A stretch of 64,000 bases of DNA from Marinomonas agarivorans (GTDB lineage Bacteria > Pseudomonadota > Gammaproteobacteria > Pseudomonadales > Marinomonadaceae): the NCBI GenBank assembly GCA_002173415.2, contig NHNK02000004.1:145408-209407 (forward strand), read 5' to 3'. Within the stretch, counting starts at the first letter, position 1; each line of letters starts with the position of its first letter. Both the position numbers and the translations under genes were made by a program. This document shows, piece after piece, positions 27,483 to 37,788 of this stretch. The notes below the pieces were generated by a model. That model was given only the letters and a program-made list of their open reading frames with translations. It was not told the origin of the DNA and did not search any database.

Positions 27483-27695
27483 ATGACCATCCAACTTAAA
27501 CCCTTGTTTGAAGGTGTCGCCGTCGGCGTAGTCTTTGGTTCGATTACACTGGCGTTTGATATTCCTTGGTACATGAGTGCCATCATTGCAGCTTTGGCTG
27601 CTGTTGGCGGCTACCGGAATTCCATTAAGATGTCAGCCGAACAAACAAGCAAACACGGCAGAAACTCCCACAACGACAGCACGGACATAGAATAA
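27483..27695 (+). CDS. Small two-helix membrane protein upstream of truncated haemoglobin
   Basis: 70 residues with two hydrophobic stretches (about 10-24 and 30-44: EGVAVGVVFGSITLAF and YMSAIIAALAAVGGY) and a polar tail. A strong GAGGAGA site lies before the ATG. It ends five bases before the haemoglobin gene, so the two are probably translated together. No family is recognised. Confidence 0.7.
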   Translation: MTIQLKPLFEGVAVGVVFGSITLAFDIPWYMSAIIAALAAVGGYRNSIKMSAEQTSKHGRNSHNDSTDIE

Positions 27696-27700
27696 TCAGC

Positions 27701-28165
27701 ATGTCTACTATCAAAGCCGATTCCTCCAGTACTACTTCACCAAACACAAAACCTTTAGGTCATGAGGATGGTACCTTACTTGCTGTTGGTGGCGAAATAG
27801 GCCTACACCAGCTTGTTGTCGACTTTTTTCACTGCATGGCCACTGAACCGCAATTCAAGCGTTTACACGCTATGCATCCAGCAGATACGGAATTATCAAT
27901 TGATAAACTATACCGCTTTTTAACTGGTTGGATGGGGGGCGAGAAGCTTTATCGCCAAAAGTACGGCTCAATTCATTTGCCTATTTCCCACCGCCATTTA
28001 GACCTTGTGGAAGCAGATCAACAAAGCTGGCTCGATTGCATGGCAATGGCGATGGAAAAGCAGCACTTCTCTCCAGAGTTGCAACAGTACCTTCTCACTC
28101 AACTTTCTGTTCCTGCTCAACGAGTAACGCAAGCGAGTTTACAGCGTCAACAACAAAGTGGTTGA
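27701..28165 (+). CDS. Group II truncated haemoglobin
   Basis: 154 residues including a polar N-terminal leader (about 25). The globin core has LHQLVVDFFHCM, HAMHPADTELS, FLTGWMGGEKLYRQKYG and SHRHLDLVEADQQSWLDCM; the histidine in ISHRHLDL is the proximal haem ligand region, and the W in SWLDCM is the group II G8 tryptophan. Such proteins bind O2 or NO and protect against nitrosative or oxidative stress. It follows the small membrane protein in one unit. Confidence 0.92.
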   Translation: MSTIKADSSSTTSPNTKPLGHEDGTLLAVGGEIGLHQLVVDFFHCMATEPQFKRLHAMHPADTELSIDKLYRFLTGWMGGEKLYRQKYGSIHLPISHRHLDLVEADQQSWLDCMAMAMEKQHFSPELQQYLLTQLSVPAQRVTQASLQRQQQSG

Positions 28166-28192
28166 CGCTTAATTCGCTTTTGATCTTGTGCA

Positions 28193-29080
28193 TTAAGATG
28201 TGGTTTTCATTGCTGCTTTAAGCGAGAAACCTGTGGTTTTAATGGTTCCGGCAATAACTAATAAAGTGCCAATCAACGTATGCCAACCCACTTGCTCCCC
28301 AAGAAACAACACGCCCCATAGCACACCAAATACAGGGATTAAGAAGGTAACCGTTAATGTTGAAGGCATTCCCACATCGTCCAATAATTTAAAGAAAATA
28401 AGAAAAGCCAACCCAGTACAGATAACACCAAGCGCCAAGACGGAAAGAATAACAACCAAGTCAATATCTTCTGGCGCCGTAGGCGGAATAAAGAATAAAA
28501 ACGGCAGAAGCGCTAACGAAGCCAGCAACATAGAACCATAAGAATTCACAATCGGGTCGATTTTTTCGGCAGTTTGAACGTACGTACTGACAATGCCATA
28601 ACACAAGGGCGCGCACATCACGATCAAGACAGCAAACCAGCTGTCCGTATGCAACAGCTCTGGATCTAATCCAACAATAACCGCGACACCAATTACCCCC
28701 AAACACAGACCAACTATTTTGCTGCTGGGTAAACCATGACGAAAATACAAGGCAGAAATGGCGGTACCAAAGATGGGTGTCAGTGCATTAATCACCGACA
28801 TCAGTGACGCGGTCAAATACTGCGCTGCATAGCCATAACAAACAAAGGGTAATGCCGCACTCATCACGCCCACAAAAGCATAGTGGCGCCAATGAGCACG
28901 TAAATTCACTGTCTTTTTCAACCACACAGTAACGATAAAAAGAAACAGTGCCGCAAAGCCAACCCGAAATTCAATTAGCCAAACACCTCCTAATGAAGGG
29001 GCACCAATTCGCATAAACAGAAAAGACGCGCCCCATATGGCCGCCAATAAAATCAGGTAGAAGGCACTCGATAACCCCAT
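28193..29080 (-). CDS. EamA/DMT-family transporter
   Basis: 295 residues with ten hydrophobic helices in two EamA repeats (IWGASFLFMRIGAPSLGG and, in the second half, GLAFLIFFKLLDDVGMPSTL). It is an inner-membrane exporter of small metabolites, substrate unknown. AAGGAG lies before the ATG. An exact 14-bp tandem repeat sits just upstream of the gene. Confidence 0.9.
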   Translation of the reverse strand: MGLSSAFYLILLAAIWGASFLFMRIGAPSLGGVWLIEFRVGFAALFLFIVTVWLKKTVNLRAHWRHYAFVGVMSAALPFVCYGYAAQYLTASLMSVINALTPIFGTAISALYFRHGLPSSKIVGLCLGVIGVAVIVGLDPELLHTDSWFAVLIVMCAPLCYGIVSTYVQTAEKIDPIVNSYGSMLLASLALLPFLFFIPPTAPEDIDLVVILSVLALGVICTGLAFLIFFKLLDDVGMPSTLTVTFLIPVFGVLWGVLFLGEQVGWHTLIGTLLVIAGTIKTTGFSLKAAMKTTS

Positions 29081-29094
29081 ACAAACTCCTTAAA

Positions 29095-29122
29095 AACAAC
29101 AAATCAGGAACAACAAATCAGG
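29095..29122. repeat. Exact 14-bp tandem repeat upstream of the EamA gene
   Basis: AACAACAAATCAGG occurs twice without a gap (29095-29108 and 29109-29122), followed by a decayed third copy. Confidence 0.9.
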
Positions 29123-29147
29123 AACAATAAATTAAGAGCAGTGAAAA

Positions 29148-30341
29148 TTACGTGGTTTTAAAAGGCAGCATAGTGCTAGTTTGCTGCTGATATTCCTGCA
29201 CCCCTCGCCTTTCTTGCTGACAAAATTCGCCAATGGCAGCTCGAAACGCGGGGTGACTAATGTAATGCACACTATGAGAATACACTGGCTCAAAGCCTCT
29301 GGCGATCTTGTGTTCCCCTTGAGTGCCAGGGTCAAATTTTTGCAATCCTTGCTCAATACAGAACTCAATTCCCTGATAATAGCAGGCCTCAAAATGAAGG
29401 CTGTCATACTCTCTTATGCAGCCCCAATAACGGCCGTAGAGTGCGTTCTGATCAAAGAAACACCAAGAGGCTCCAACATACTCTTGAGTATTCACATCGA
29501 TAGCAAAGACAACCAGAATCTTGTCTCCCATCGTCTGTGCTAGTAGCTGAAAAAAATCTTTTGTCAGGTAACCATATTGGCCACGTTTGGCATAGGTGGA
29601 CTGATAGCAAAGGTAGAAGAAATCTAGCTCTTGCTCGGTTAGGTCCGCTCCCAGTTTACGTGTTAAGGTAAGCCCTTGGGCGTGAATCTTCTGTCTCTCT
29701 TTGCGTACTGTTTTGCGCTTTCGGCTGACAAAGTGGGACAAATAATGCTCAAAATCGGTATAACTGCGGTTAAACCAATGAAACTGGCAAGAAGTTCGTG
29801 CCAGTAACGCCCCTTCGTTCTGCGTCGCTTCCATCAAGGGTGTGGTGCGTATGGCCTGATTAAACAGTAAATGCCAGCTAGACAATTGTTGTTCTTCTGT
29901 TCGTTCTGTTAAAAGTTTCGCCGTTATGGCATACAGTTCATTCATGGCTGGCGCTTGTCCTGTTGGATCAAGCATGGAGAAAAGCCGAGGGCCAGTAACA
30001 GGAGAGAAGGGAATCGCCCAAACGCGTTTAGGGTAATAATGCACCCCATGGCGATGATAGGCATCGGCCCACGCCCAATCAAAAACAAACTCCGCTTGCG
30101 AGTGGGTCTTCAAGAAAACAGGCGCAATGGCAATCGGCTTGTGCTCTATATCATAAAGAACTAAATACTCTGGATACCAACCTGTCTCGCCACCGATACT
30201 ATGGCTGTCTTCAAGTGCTTTATAAAACCCATATTGAGCAAATGGATAATCGGTCGCCCCAATCGCCTCTTGCCATTGGCTCTCACCGATTTGTTCAATG
30301 CTGTTAAACCACTTAGCTTGTTGGAATTGTCGAGTTGTCAT
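29148..30341 (-). CDS. FemAB-like/GNAT-superfamily acyltransferase (peptidogalycan biosynthesis family)
   Basis: 397 residues of the DUF482/FemAB_like family: WFNSIEQIGESQWQEAIG at the start, SFVFDWAWADAYHRHGVHYYPK-like middle, and GASWCFFDQNALYGRYWGC with FDPGTQGEHKIARGFEP at the end. The family is annotated in peptidogalycan or aminoacyl-transfer roles, with little direct proof. It lies as a single minus-strand gene upstream of the EamA gene. Confidence 0.85.
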   Translation of the reverse strand: MTTRQFQQAKWFNSIEQIGESQWQEAIGATDYPFAQYGFYKALEDSHSIGGETGWYPEYLVLYDIEHKPIAIAPVFLKTHSQAEFVFDWAWADAYHRHGVHYYPKRVWAIPFSPVTGPRLFSMLDPTGQAPAMNELYAITAKLLTERTEEQQLSSWHLLFNQAIRTTPLMEATQNEGALLARTSCQFHWFNRSYTDFEHYLSHFVSRKRKTVRKERQKIHAQGLTLTRKLGADLTEQELDFFYLCYQSTYAKRGQYGYLTKDFFQLLAQTMGDKILVVFAIDVNTQEYVGASWCFFDQNALYGRYWGCIREYDSLHFEACYYQGIEFCIEQGLQKFDPGTQGEHKIARGFEPVYSHSVHYISHPAFRAAIGEFCQQERRGVQEYQQQTSTMLPFKTT

Positions 30342-30379
30342 GATTTAACCATCACGATGCCATTATTAAGTTGAAGACA

Positions 30380-30420
30380 TACTTTATTGCATTATAACTG
30401 CATTTATTGCGTTATAACTT
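30380..30420. repeat. Imperfect 20-bp tandem repeat at the aroE 3' end
   Basis: TTTATTGC(A/G)TTATAACT occurs twice, the second copy overlapping the aroE stop codon at 30412. Confidence 0.6.
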
Positions 30421-31221
30421 ACTGCGCAGCACTTTAATTAAACCGTCTGTTTTTGGGCGCACAGAGCGCCATTGAGTAAAGGATTCTGCGGCTTGTTCAA
30501 CCAGCATTCCCAAACCATCCGCGCCTTTGGCACCTAACGAGTCAGCCCATTGCAGAAAGACGGTTTTGTCTTTGGCGTACATCATGTCATAACACCATGT
30601 ATTAGTATGAACGACGGTTGTAGGAATAGGGGGAAGCTCACCCGATAAACTCGCCGAGGTTCCATTGATGATAATATCAAAACTGCCTTGCAGATCAGTA
30701 AAGCTTGATGCTGAACAAACGTCACTCGACACTAAATTAGCAAGCGTTTCGGCCTTACTAACAGTACGATTTGCAATAACAATCGCCTGAGGTTGCTCCG
30801 CCACGATGGGCTCCAATACCCCACGAACGGCACCACCAGCGCCAAGAATCAGTACACTTTTGTTTTTGATACTTTGCTGATGATTGACGGTAATATCGCG
30901 AACCATGCCAACGCCATCGGTATTGTCACCATAAATATCACCATTTTGATTCTGTAATAGCGTATTTACTGCGCCTGCAATTTGCGCCCGTTTACTGAGT
31001 GTTGAGCAAAGCTGATAGGCACGTTCTTTAAAAGGCACGGTAACGTTACACCCTTTACCACCACCAGCAAAAAAGGCCTGTATTTGAGACTCAAATGTTT
31101 CCAAATCACCTAGCAAAAGGTCATATTGCATATCTTGTCGAGTTTGCTCGGCAAAATGAGCATGAATAGCAGGGGATTTACTGTGGGCAATTGGGTTACC
31201 AACAACAACATATTGGTCCAT
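30412..31221 (-). CDS. aroE: Shikimate dehydrogenase
   Basis: 269 residues from the ATG at 31221 (MDQYVVVGNPIAHSKSPAIH); a GTG four codons upstream is open but less likely. NADP-dependent reduction of 3-dehydroshikimate in aromatic amino-acid synthesis. Substrate-binding SKSP, the catalytic Lys in GCNVTVPFKERA, nucleotide-binding GAGGAVRGVL and NRTVSKAE are all visible. It lies next to hemF, as in pseudomonads. Confidence 0.96.
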   Translation of the reverse strand: MDQYVVVGNPIAHSKSPAIHAHFAEQTRQDMQYDLLLGDLETFESQIQAFFAGGGKGCNVTVPFKERAYQLCSTLSKRAQIAGAVNTLLQNQNGDIYGDNTDGVGMVRDITVNHQQSIKNKSVLILGAGGAVRGVLEPIVAEQPQAIVIANRTVSKAETLANLVSSDVCSASSFTDLQGSFDIIINGTSASLSGELPPIPTTVVHTNTWCYDMMYAKDKTVFLQWADSLGAKGADGLGMLVEQAAESFTQWRSVRPKTDGLIKVLRSKL

Positions 31222-31379
31222 AAGAAAGAGCACCTTTTATCCAGAGTTTTTACTTTTATTTAGGGCTTTTGCTTTTATCTAGGGTTTTTAGATGAGCCAG
31301 TATAAAGCAATTCACATAAGCAACTAGCAACCTTTTCTGTCAGAAGAAGTTGTTAGCTAAAAAACAAGGTAAAAAAGCA

Positions 31380-32366
<987 letters not shown>

Positions 32367-32424
32367 TCAAGAGGCTGAAAAGGGGTAAACTGGCAGTATA
32401 GTAAAACAAAAAGGAATAAATGTG

Positions 32425-32769
32425 ATGGCCTTTCTTTATTGGGGTTCGACCCTACTTGTTGCAATCATGCTTGCATTGAGTGCATTCAGCTATTTTTTTC
32501 ATAAAGCGACAATGGATGGTATACGTGATTTAGGGTTTCCAAACTTTTTCCGTATCCAGTTAGGGCTTCTAAAACTGCTCGCCTTGCTTATTTTGTTACT
32601 TCCTCAGGCACCTCTCATGGTGAAAGAATGGGCGTACGCTGGAATTGCTTTATTTTATCTTACTGCCATTATTGCCCACATTGCCCATAAAGATTCTTAT
32701 CTGATTACGTTAATCAATTTACTCTTTTTGGGCTTGCTTATCGTATCCCGACTATTTTTGCCTTATTGA
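32425..32769 (+). CDS. DoxX-like family membrane protein
   Basis: 114 residues with four hydrophobic helices (LYWGSTLLVAIMLALSAFSY at the start) and the DoxX_2 motif GFPNFFRIQLGLLKLLALL. The function of this family is not known. AAGGA precedes the ATG at 32425; a GTG at 32422 is in frame. Confidence 0.8.
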   Translation: MAFLYWGSTLLVAIMLALSAFSYFFHKATMDGIRDLGFPNFFRIQLGLLKLLALLILLLPQAPLMVKEWAYAGIALFYLTAIIAHIAHKDSYLITLINLLFLGLLIVSRLFLPY

Positions 32770-32848
32770 GGAAAAATTGCGTTCTTAACATCGTCTGGGA
32801 TACCCCATAAAACACTATTTTCTCTCGTACAGAGACATAAGGATTAAC

Positions 32849-33457
32849 ATGATTACCGTACATCATCTTAAACAATCTCGTTCAACAAGAGTTCTATGGT
32901 TGCTAGAAGAATTGAATTTACCCTATCAAGTCATTGAGCATGAGCGTGATGCTCAAACCCGACTTGCTCCCGAGTCGCTTAAAAAAATACACCCTCTAGG
33001 CAAAGCTCCGGTTATTGTTGATGGCGATGTTACCTTGTGTGAATCAGCTGCCATATTGGAATACATTGTTAGTCAACAACCAAGTTCTCCCCTCAAACCT
33101 GCCATCGACGCAGCACACTTTCCACAATATCTTGAGTGGCTGCATTTTGCAGAAGGGTCGTTGGCAATGCCCGTTGTCATCAATGCCATTATGAAAATGG
33201 AAGATCGATCAGGCAACGCACCATTAGATGGTTACATTGCTAAAGAGCTAGCGGTAGATTTTGCTTATATTGATAACACATTAAGCCAGCAAAGCTACTT
33301 TGCCGGTGAAGACTTTACTATAGCCGATATTATGATGGCCCTCTTATTAGCAAGAGCTGGAGATTATGGTTTACTGGAAGGACGTGAAAACATTCAACGT
33401 TATTTAGCAACAATCAAACAACGTCCTGCTTATCAAAAAGCGTCCGCTTACCATTAA
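32849..33457 (+). CDS. Glutathione S-transferase family protein
   Basis: 202 residues. The N-terminal thioredoxin-like half has TVHHLKQSRSTRVLWLLEEL and LHPLGKAPVIVDGDVTLCESAAILEYI-type residues (cis-Pro and the ES dipeptide that binds glutathione). The C-terminal helical half has DFTIADIMMALLLARAG, the GST N-capping box. The substrate is unknown. AAGGA precedes the ATG, and the gene lies in a run of plus-strand genes. Confidence 0.92.
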   Translation: MITVHHLKQSRSTRVLWLLEELNLPYQVIEHERDAQTRLAPESLKKIHPLGKAPVIVDGDVTLCESAAILEYIVSQQPSSPLKPAIDAAHFPQYLEWLHFAEGSLAMPVVINAIMKMEDRSGNAPLDGYIAKELAVDFAYIDNTLSQQSYFAGEDFTIADIMMALLLARAGDYGLLEGRENIQRYLATIKQRPAYQKASAYH

Positions 33458-33494
33458 CAAATAGCCTAGGAAAGAGAGAGGTAGGAGGAAAACT

Positions 33495-34250
33495 ATGTCT
33501 AAATGTGTATTAATTACCGGAGCCACATCCGGATTTGGTTTAGCAGCAGCGGAGAAGTTTGCTCAAGAAGGCTGGTCCATCATTATTACAGGGCGTCGTG
33601 AAGAGCGATTAAAACAACTTGCACAAACGCTTTCTTCTATGACAAGTGTGCATTATTACGCCCTTGATGTCAGAAACAAAGAAGCTATTGATACCATGAT
33701 TGAAGGGTTACCCGAGTCATTTAAGAATATTAATGTACTTATCAATAATGCCGGTCTGGCTCTTGGGCGCAGTTCTGCTTTGGAGTCCGATTTAGCTGAT
33801 TGGCAAACCATGATAGACACAAATATTACTGGGTTAACCAATATGACCCATGCACTGTTGCCTACATTAACCCAGCAAAAAAGTACCACGGTCATCAATT
33901 TAGCCTCGGTAGCGGCTCACTATCCTTACCCTGGCAGTCATGTTTATGGGGCATCAAAAGCGTTCGTGGCACAGTTTTCTAAGAGCCTACGATGCGATTT
34001 ATCTAAACACGGTGTAAGAGTTACTAGCTTGGAGCCTGGTTTGGCAGAAAGTGAGTTTAGCCTAGTACGCTTTAAAGGTGACCAATCCACTGCGGACACC
34101 ATCTATGAAGATACTACACCATTACAACCAAAGGACTTGGCCGATATTATGTATTGGATTGCGACTCAGCCTGCACACATCAACATTAACAGTATTGAAG
34201 TGATGCCACTTGTGCAGACATGGAATCCACTGCATATTGAAAAGCACTGA
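33495..34250 (+). CDS. Short-chain dehydrogenase/reductase (YdfG-like)
   Basis: 251 residues with the classical SDR layout: TGATSGFG nucleotide motif, NNAG, catalytic S in NLASVAAHYPYPGSHVYGASK (YxxxK included). It is closest by eye to the YdfG/serine-3-dehydrogenase group. GGAGGA lies before the start. It is followed by a strong terminator. The physiological substrate is unknown. Confidence 0.92.
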   Translation: MSKCVLITGATSGFGLAAAEKFAQEGWSIIITGRREERLKQLAQTLSSMTSVHYYALDVRNKEAIDTMIEGLPESFKNINVLINNAGLALGRSSALESDLADWQTMIDTNITGLTNMTHALLPTLTQQKSTTVINLASVAAHYPYPGSHVYGASKAFVAQFSKSLRCDLSKHGVRVTSLEPGLAESEFSLVRFKGDQSTADTIYEDTTPLQPKDLADIMYWIATQPAHININSIEVMPLVQTWNPLHIEKH

Positions 34251-34273
34251 ACCACTAACTAGATCTTACGCAA

Positions 34274-34330
34274 AGGTCTTATGCCAACCACTTTCGTGTG
34301 CATAAGACCTGTTTATTTCTTTTTATATCT
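34274..34330 (+). terminator. Rho-independent terminator after the SDR gene
   Basis: AGGTCTTATGC (34274-34284) pairs perfectly with GCATAAGACCT (34300-34310), followed by a T-rich stretch. It separates the convergent SDR and fabF-like genes. Confidence 0.9.
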
Positions 34331-34357
34331 ATAAAAAATTAATTTTAAATTTTGTAT

Positions 34358-35632
34358 CTATTTTTGATATTTTTTCAGAATAATAGCAGCATTCACACCA
34401 CCGAAACCAAAGCCATTACACAATACATGGTCTACTTTCGCTGACCGTGCGGTTAACGGTACCAAATCTAAATCGGCCATATCCTCATCAATATCGGTCA
34501 GATTTAATGTTGGCGGCACAGTATTCGTTAGCAAAGCCTGAGCACTAAAAATGGCTTCTAGGCCACCGGCTGCCCCCAGTAAATGCCCTGTGGCTGATTT
34601 CGTTGCTGAAATCGGAATATTTGGTAAATCCGAGTCAAAAATGCGTCGTAAAGCATTAATTTCTCCCTTATCACCAACAGGCGTTGAGGTAGCATGAGCA
34701 TTAATATGATCAATCTGATTAGCGGACAAGCTTGCCATACGCAATGCCGCCTGCATGGCTCTTGCTGCCCCTTCTCCGCTTTCTGGGCCAGCAGTTAAAT
34801 GGTAAGCATCCGCACTGGTTCCATATCCTGCTATTTCCACTAATGGCGTCGCACCGCGTGCTAGCGCATGTTCAAGGGTTTCTAACACTATCAGACCTGC
34901 TCCTTCCCCCATGACAAAGCCGTCCCTTTTGCTATCAAATGGACGAGAAGCTTCTGTTGGTGTTGGATTGGTTGATAACGCCTTTAACGCGCCAAAGCCT
35001 GCTAAAGACAGGGGATCGATACACGCTTCTGTTCCACCAGCTAAGGCAATATTGGCTTCGCCAGAGCGAATAAGCCTCATCGCATCACCAATGGCTTGAA
35101 TCCCTGCTGCACAGGCTGTCACAGGTGTTCCTACTGGTCCTTTAAAACCGTATTTTATAGTCACATTACCCACAGCGAGATTGGCAAGAAACGCAGGCAC
35201 TGTGAAAGGGGATAATCGTCGTGCACCTTGTTTTTCTAATACGCCTTGGGCATGCGTAATGGTTTGCAATCCTCCGATGCCAGTGGCGATGATGGTCGCT
35301 GTCATTTCCTGTTCTGCTGGTGTTTTAGCTTGCCAACCTGACTGTTGTAGAGCTTCTTCTGCGGCGGCAAGAGCAAATAATGTAAATCGATCAATCCGTT
35401 TTTTCTCTTTCGGTGTTACATAGTCTGCTTCATTCAAACCATTTTCTTGTTCTGTATGTGCAGGAACCTGCCCCGCAACAGAGGCGCTGCCACCTCGCTC
35501 TATAAGTTGCTCTGGTAAATGACGAATACCTGACTCACCAGCAGTCAAGCGTTCCCACACTGCATCGACCCCCAAACCGAGAGGTGACACCACCCCCATT
35601 CCTGTAATTACGATACGTTGCTCGCTAGACAT
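34358..35632 (-). CDS. fabF: Beta-ketoacyl-ACP synthase II (FabF-like), isolated
   Basis: 424 residues with the KAS triad C174 (VTACAAG), H313 (NAHATST) and H350 (SATGHLLGAAGG). It condenses malonyl-ACP with acyl-ACP. It stands alone, away from acpP and fabD/fabG, and is divergent from a TetR-type regulator, so it is more likely a second, regulated copy (compare FabF2/FabY-type accessory synthases) than the housekeeping one. Length and motifs are intact. Confidence 0.92.
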   Translation of the reverse strand: MSSEQRIVITGMGVVSPLGLGVDAVWERLTAGESGIRHLPEQLIERGGSASVAGQVPAHTEQENGLNEADYVTPKEKKRIDRFTLFALAAAEEALQQSGWQAKTPAEQEMTATIIATGIGGLQTITHAQGVLEKQGARRLSPFTVPAFLANLAVGNVTIKYGFKGPVGTPVTACAAGIQAIGDAMRLIRSGEANIALAGGTEACIDPLSLAGFGALKALSTNPTPTEASRPFDSKRDGFVMGEGAGLIVLETLEHALARGATPLVEIAGYGTSADAYHLTAGPESGEGAARAMQAALRMASLSANQIDHINAHATSTPVGDKGEINALRRIFDSDLPNIPISATKSATGHLLGAAGGLEAIFSAQALLTNTVPPTLNLTDIDEDMADLDLVPLTARSAKVDHVLCNGFGFGGVNAAIILKKYQK

Positions 35633-35762
35633 AAATCACCCCATCTATTTTTCAAGACACTTTTTAAGCGAATGTAAATAGCTTATGCTAGAGTCAATCT
35701 ATATATGATCAAGATAATATTTAGATGTAAGCAATCACCCAAAAAGTAGGTAGCAACAAGCC

Positions 35763-36362
35763 ATGCCATACTCTTCTGAACATAAAAGTCAAAGCCGGAA
35801 TCGGATTTTGGCGTCTGCGGTAGATTTATTCTGCCGATATGGGTTTGATCAAGTGAGTATTGGTGAAGTTATGAAACACGCCAAAATGACACATGGTGCG
35901 TTCTATACGCATTTCAAATCCAAAAGTCTTTTATATGCTCAAGCCATACAACATGCAGCAAAACATTCGCTTTGGAATAAAGAAAAGCCAAGTGTTCTCA
36001 CCCTGACAGCACTCAAACAATTAATCAGTGCCTATTTGAGTTTGCCCCATGTAACCCAAAAACAAGCCTCTTGCCCATTAGCGTTTTTAGCCACCGATGT
36101 CGCCCATAGGGATGAAGTAGTACGAAACAGCTACGCAAAAGTTTTTCAAAATCTTGCGCAAAGCATTGCTGTTGAACTCAAAAATTGGGGCGTAAAAAAT
36201 GCGGAATCCTTATCACAACAAATTCTTACCAGCATGATTGGTACCGTATCCATTGCTCGGTCATTAGGGGATGAAACTTCACAACAGCTTTTATTGGATA
36301 ACGCGAAGAATAATTTATTTAGCTTATTATCAGGGCTGTCAAACAAACCAGTAGACGGTTAA
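35763..36362 (+). CDS. TetR-family transcriptional regulator
   Basis: 199 residues. The N-terminal TetR helix-turn-helix (about 10-55) includes RILASAVDLFCRYGFDQVSI and THGAFYTHFKSKSLLY. The C-terminal ligand domain has the TetR_C_33-like AcrR style (CPLAFLATDVAHRD). It is divergent from fabF with 130 bp between, so control of fabF and of itself is likely. The ligand is unknown. Confidence 0.9.
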   Translation: MPYSSEHKSQSRNRILASAVDLFCRYGFDQVSIGEVMKHAKMTHGAFYTHFKSKSLLYAQAIQHAAKHSLWNKEKPSVLTLTALKQLISAYLSLPHVTQKQASCPLAFLATDVAHRDEVVRNSYAKVFQNLAQSIAVELKNWGVKNAESLSQQILTSMIGTVSIARSLGDETSQQLLLDNAKNNLFSLLSGLSNKPVDG

Positions 36363-36378
36363 TTTCGTTTATTTTGCT

Positions 36379-36633
36379 GGTCGAGGCAGCTTTTTACCGT
36401 TCAGGATGAGTAAACGTGAGCTTGCAAGCATCTAAATGCTTAAACGTATATTCCTTAGTGCCGATATTAAAGTTTTTCCATTGTTGAACTTCATTATCAG
36501 ACAGATTAAATAGCCTTTTTTTAACCACTTGACTAGCTTTCCTTGCGCCAGAAATAACAAAGGCTCCATCAAGGGAGCCTTCGCCAAGAAAAAACTTGGA
36601 TTCAGAACATCATTACCGGACACTGCCTCGACC
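36379..36633. mobile_element. Possible small inverted-repeat element (255 bp)
   Basis: GGTCGAGGCAG (36379-36389) and its exact reverse complement CTGCCTCGACC (36623-36633) bound a 255-bp segment. Inside, a minus-strand frame of 71 codons without any start codon (36394-36609) reads like the C-terminal part of a protein (KRLFNLSDNEVQQWKNF, TFKHLDACKLTFTHPER). No clear target-site duplication is visible. It could be a decayed insertion element carrying a gene fragment; the family is not recognised. Confidence 0.35.
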
Positions 36634-36926
36634 TCCAAGAGGTTATGTGATGTCATGTGAGAACATGTCTGCTACATCAATAATCAAAGTATACTAAAAT
36701 AAAAATATTCGTCAATTAAGCGATACTACTAAGCTGTTCTCTTCATGTAATGACTACTTCTAATTTTTATGAGCCAAAATTATGTAGGACTTACAGAATC
36801 ATCAATTCAATATCTATTAATTTTAACAATTAAAATAATTAAAACAATTAATTTTAAATATTAAGGTTCTCTCGTTACTCTACTCCCATAGCAACTTATT
36901 TATTTTATCAACTATGGAGAACAACG
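36634..36926. other. AT-rich leader upstream of ahpC
   Basis: Very AT-rich, with repeated AATTAAAA-type motifs (36825-36862). It is expected to hold the ahpC promoter, but no OxyR site can be assigned by eye. AGGAGA-like GGAGAA precedes the ahpC ATG. Confidence 0.4.
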
Positions 36927-37496
36927 ATGACAACATCATTGATTAATACACAAATTAAACCATTCAACGCTTCTGCCTTTAAACAAGGTGACTTTATTGA
37001 GGTATCGGACGCTGATCTAAAAGGTAAGTGGTCTGTATTCTTCTTCTACCCTGCTGACTTTACTTTCGTTTGCCCAACCGAGTTAGGTGATATTGCAGAT
37101 CATTACGAAGAGTTCCAGAAACGTGGCGTTGAAATTTATTCTGTTTCTACGGATACACACTTTACTCACAAAGCATGGCACGATTCTTCGGACACAATTG
37201 GCAAAATCCAGTACACCATGATTGGTGATCCAACAGGCGCCATTACTCGTAACTTTAATGTTATGCGTGAAGATCAAGGCTTAGCTGATCGTGGTACTTT
37301 CTTAGTGGACCCTGACGGCGTGATTCAGGCAATGGAAATCACGGCTGAAGGCATTGGCCGTGATGCAGAAGATCTATTAAGAAAGGTAAAGGCAGCGCAA
37401 TATGTTGCCGCTCATCCTGGTGAAGTCTGCCCTGCAAAATGGAAGGAAGGGGAAGAAACATTAGCACCTTCTCTTGATCTTGTCGGCAAGATTTAA
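36927..37496 (+). CDS. ahpC: Alkyl hydroperoxide reductase peroxiredoxin subunit
   Basis: 189-residue 2-Cys peroxiredoxin. The peroxidatic C49 lies in [12 protein letters not shown] and the resolving C168 in [10 protein letters not shown]. It reduces organic hydroperoxides and H2O2, and is recycled by AhpF encoded 292 bp downstream. Length and motifs are standard AhpC1-type. Confidence 0.97.
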   Translation: MTTSLINTQIKPFNASAFKQGDFIEVSDADLKGKWSVFFFYPADFTFVCPTELGDIADHYEEFQKRGVEIYSVSTDTHFTHKAWHDSSDTIGKIQYTMIGDPTGAITRNFNVMREDQGLADRGTFLVDPDGVIQAMEITAEGIGRDAEDLLRKVKAAQYVAAHPGEVCPAKWKEGEETLAPSLDLVGKI

Positions 37497-37537
37497 TTCT
37501 ACTTTCCAACGCTTTTTAAAAGTGTACCCTACCTTGA

Positions 37538-37567
37538 CCAGAGTCTTTTCAGGCTCTGGTTTTTTTT
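37538..37567 (+). terminator. Hairpin with T-run between ahpC and ahpF
   Basis: CCAGAG (37538-37543) and CTCTGG (37554-37559) followed by eight T. It probably attenuates read-through into ahpF, as expected when AhpC is needed in excess. Directly after it, TTTTTACCTGCAAT occurs twice in tandem (about 37587-37623). Confidence 0.8.
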
Positions 37568-37788
37568 GGCTAGTATTTTTGCTTGCTACTCTATTTTTAC
37601 CTGCAATTTTTTTACCTGCAATTGAAAGAACCACATCATTAAGAAAGAAAAAACAAATTAGCATAGAGTCATAGGTTATCTTCATTAAATGCATTAAATC
37701 TATTAATTTTAAATTATCAATTTAAATTATTAATATAAATCTCATAGAAACAATACAGTTTACCAATGATTTTATGAGGGTTTTCACC

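Noticed and set aside
36432-36656. 74-codon minus-strand frame with ATG (MTSHNLLEVEAVSG)
   Set aside because: Composition is odd and it overlaps the more protein-like frame of the inverted-repeat segment; no ribosome binding site is present.
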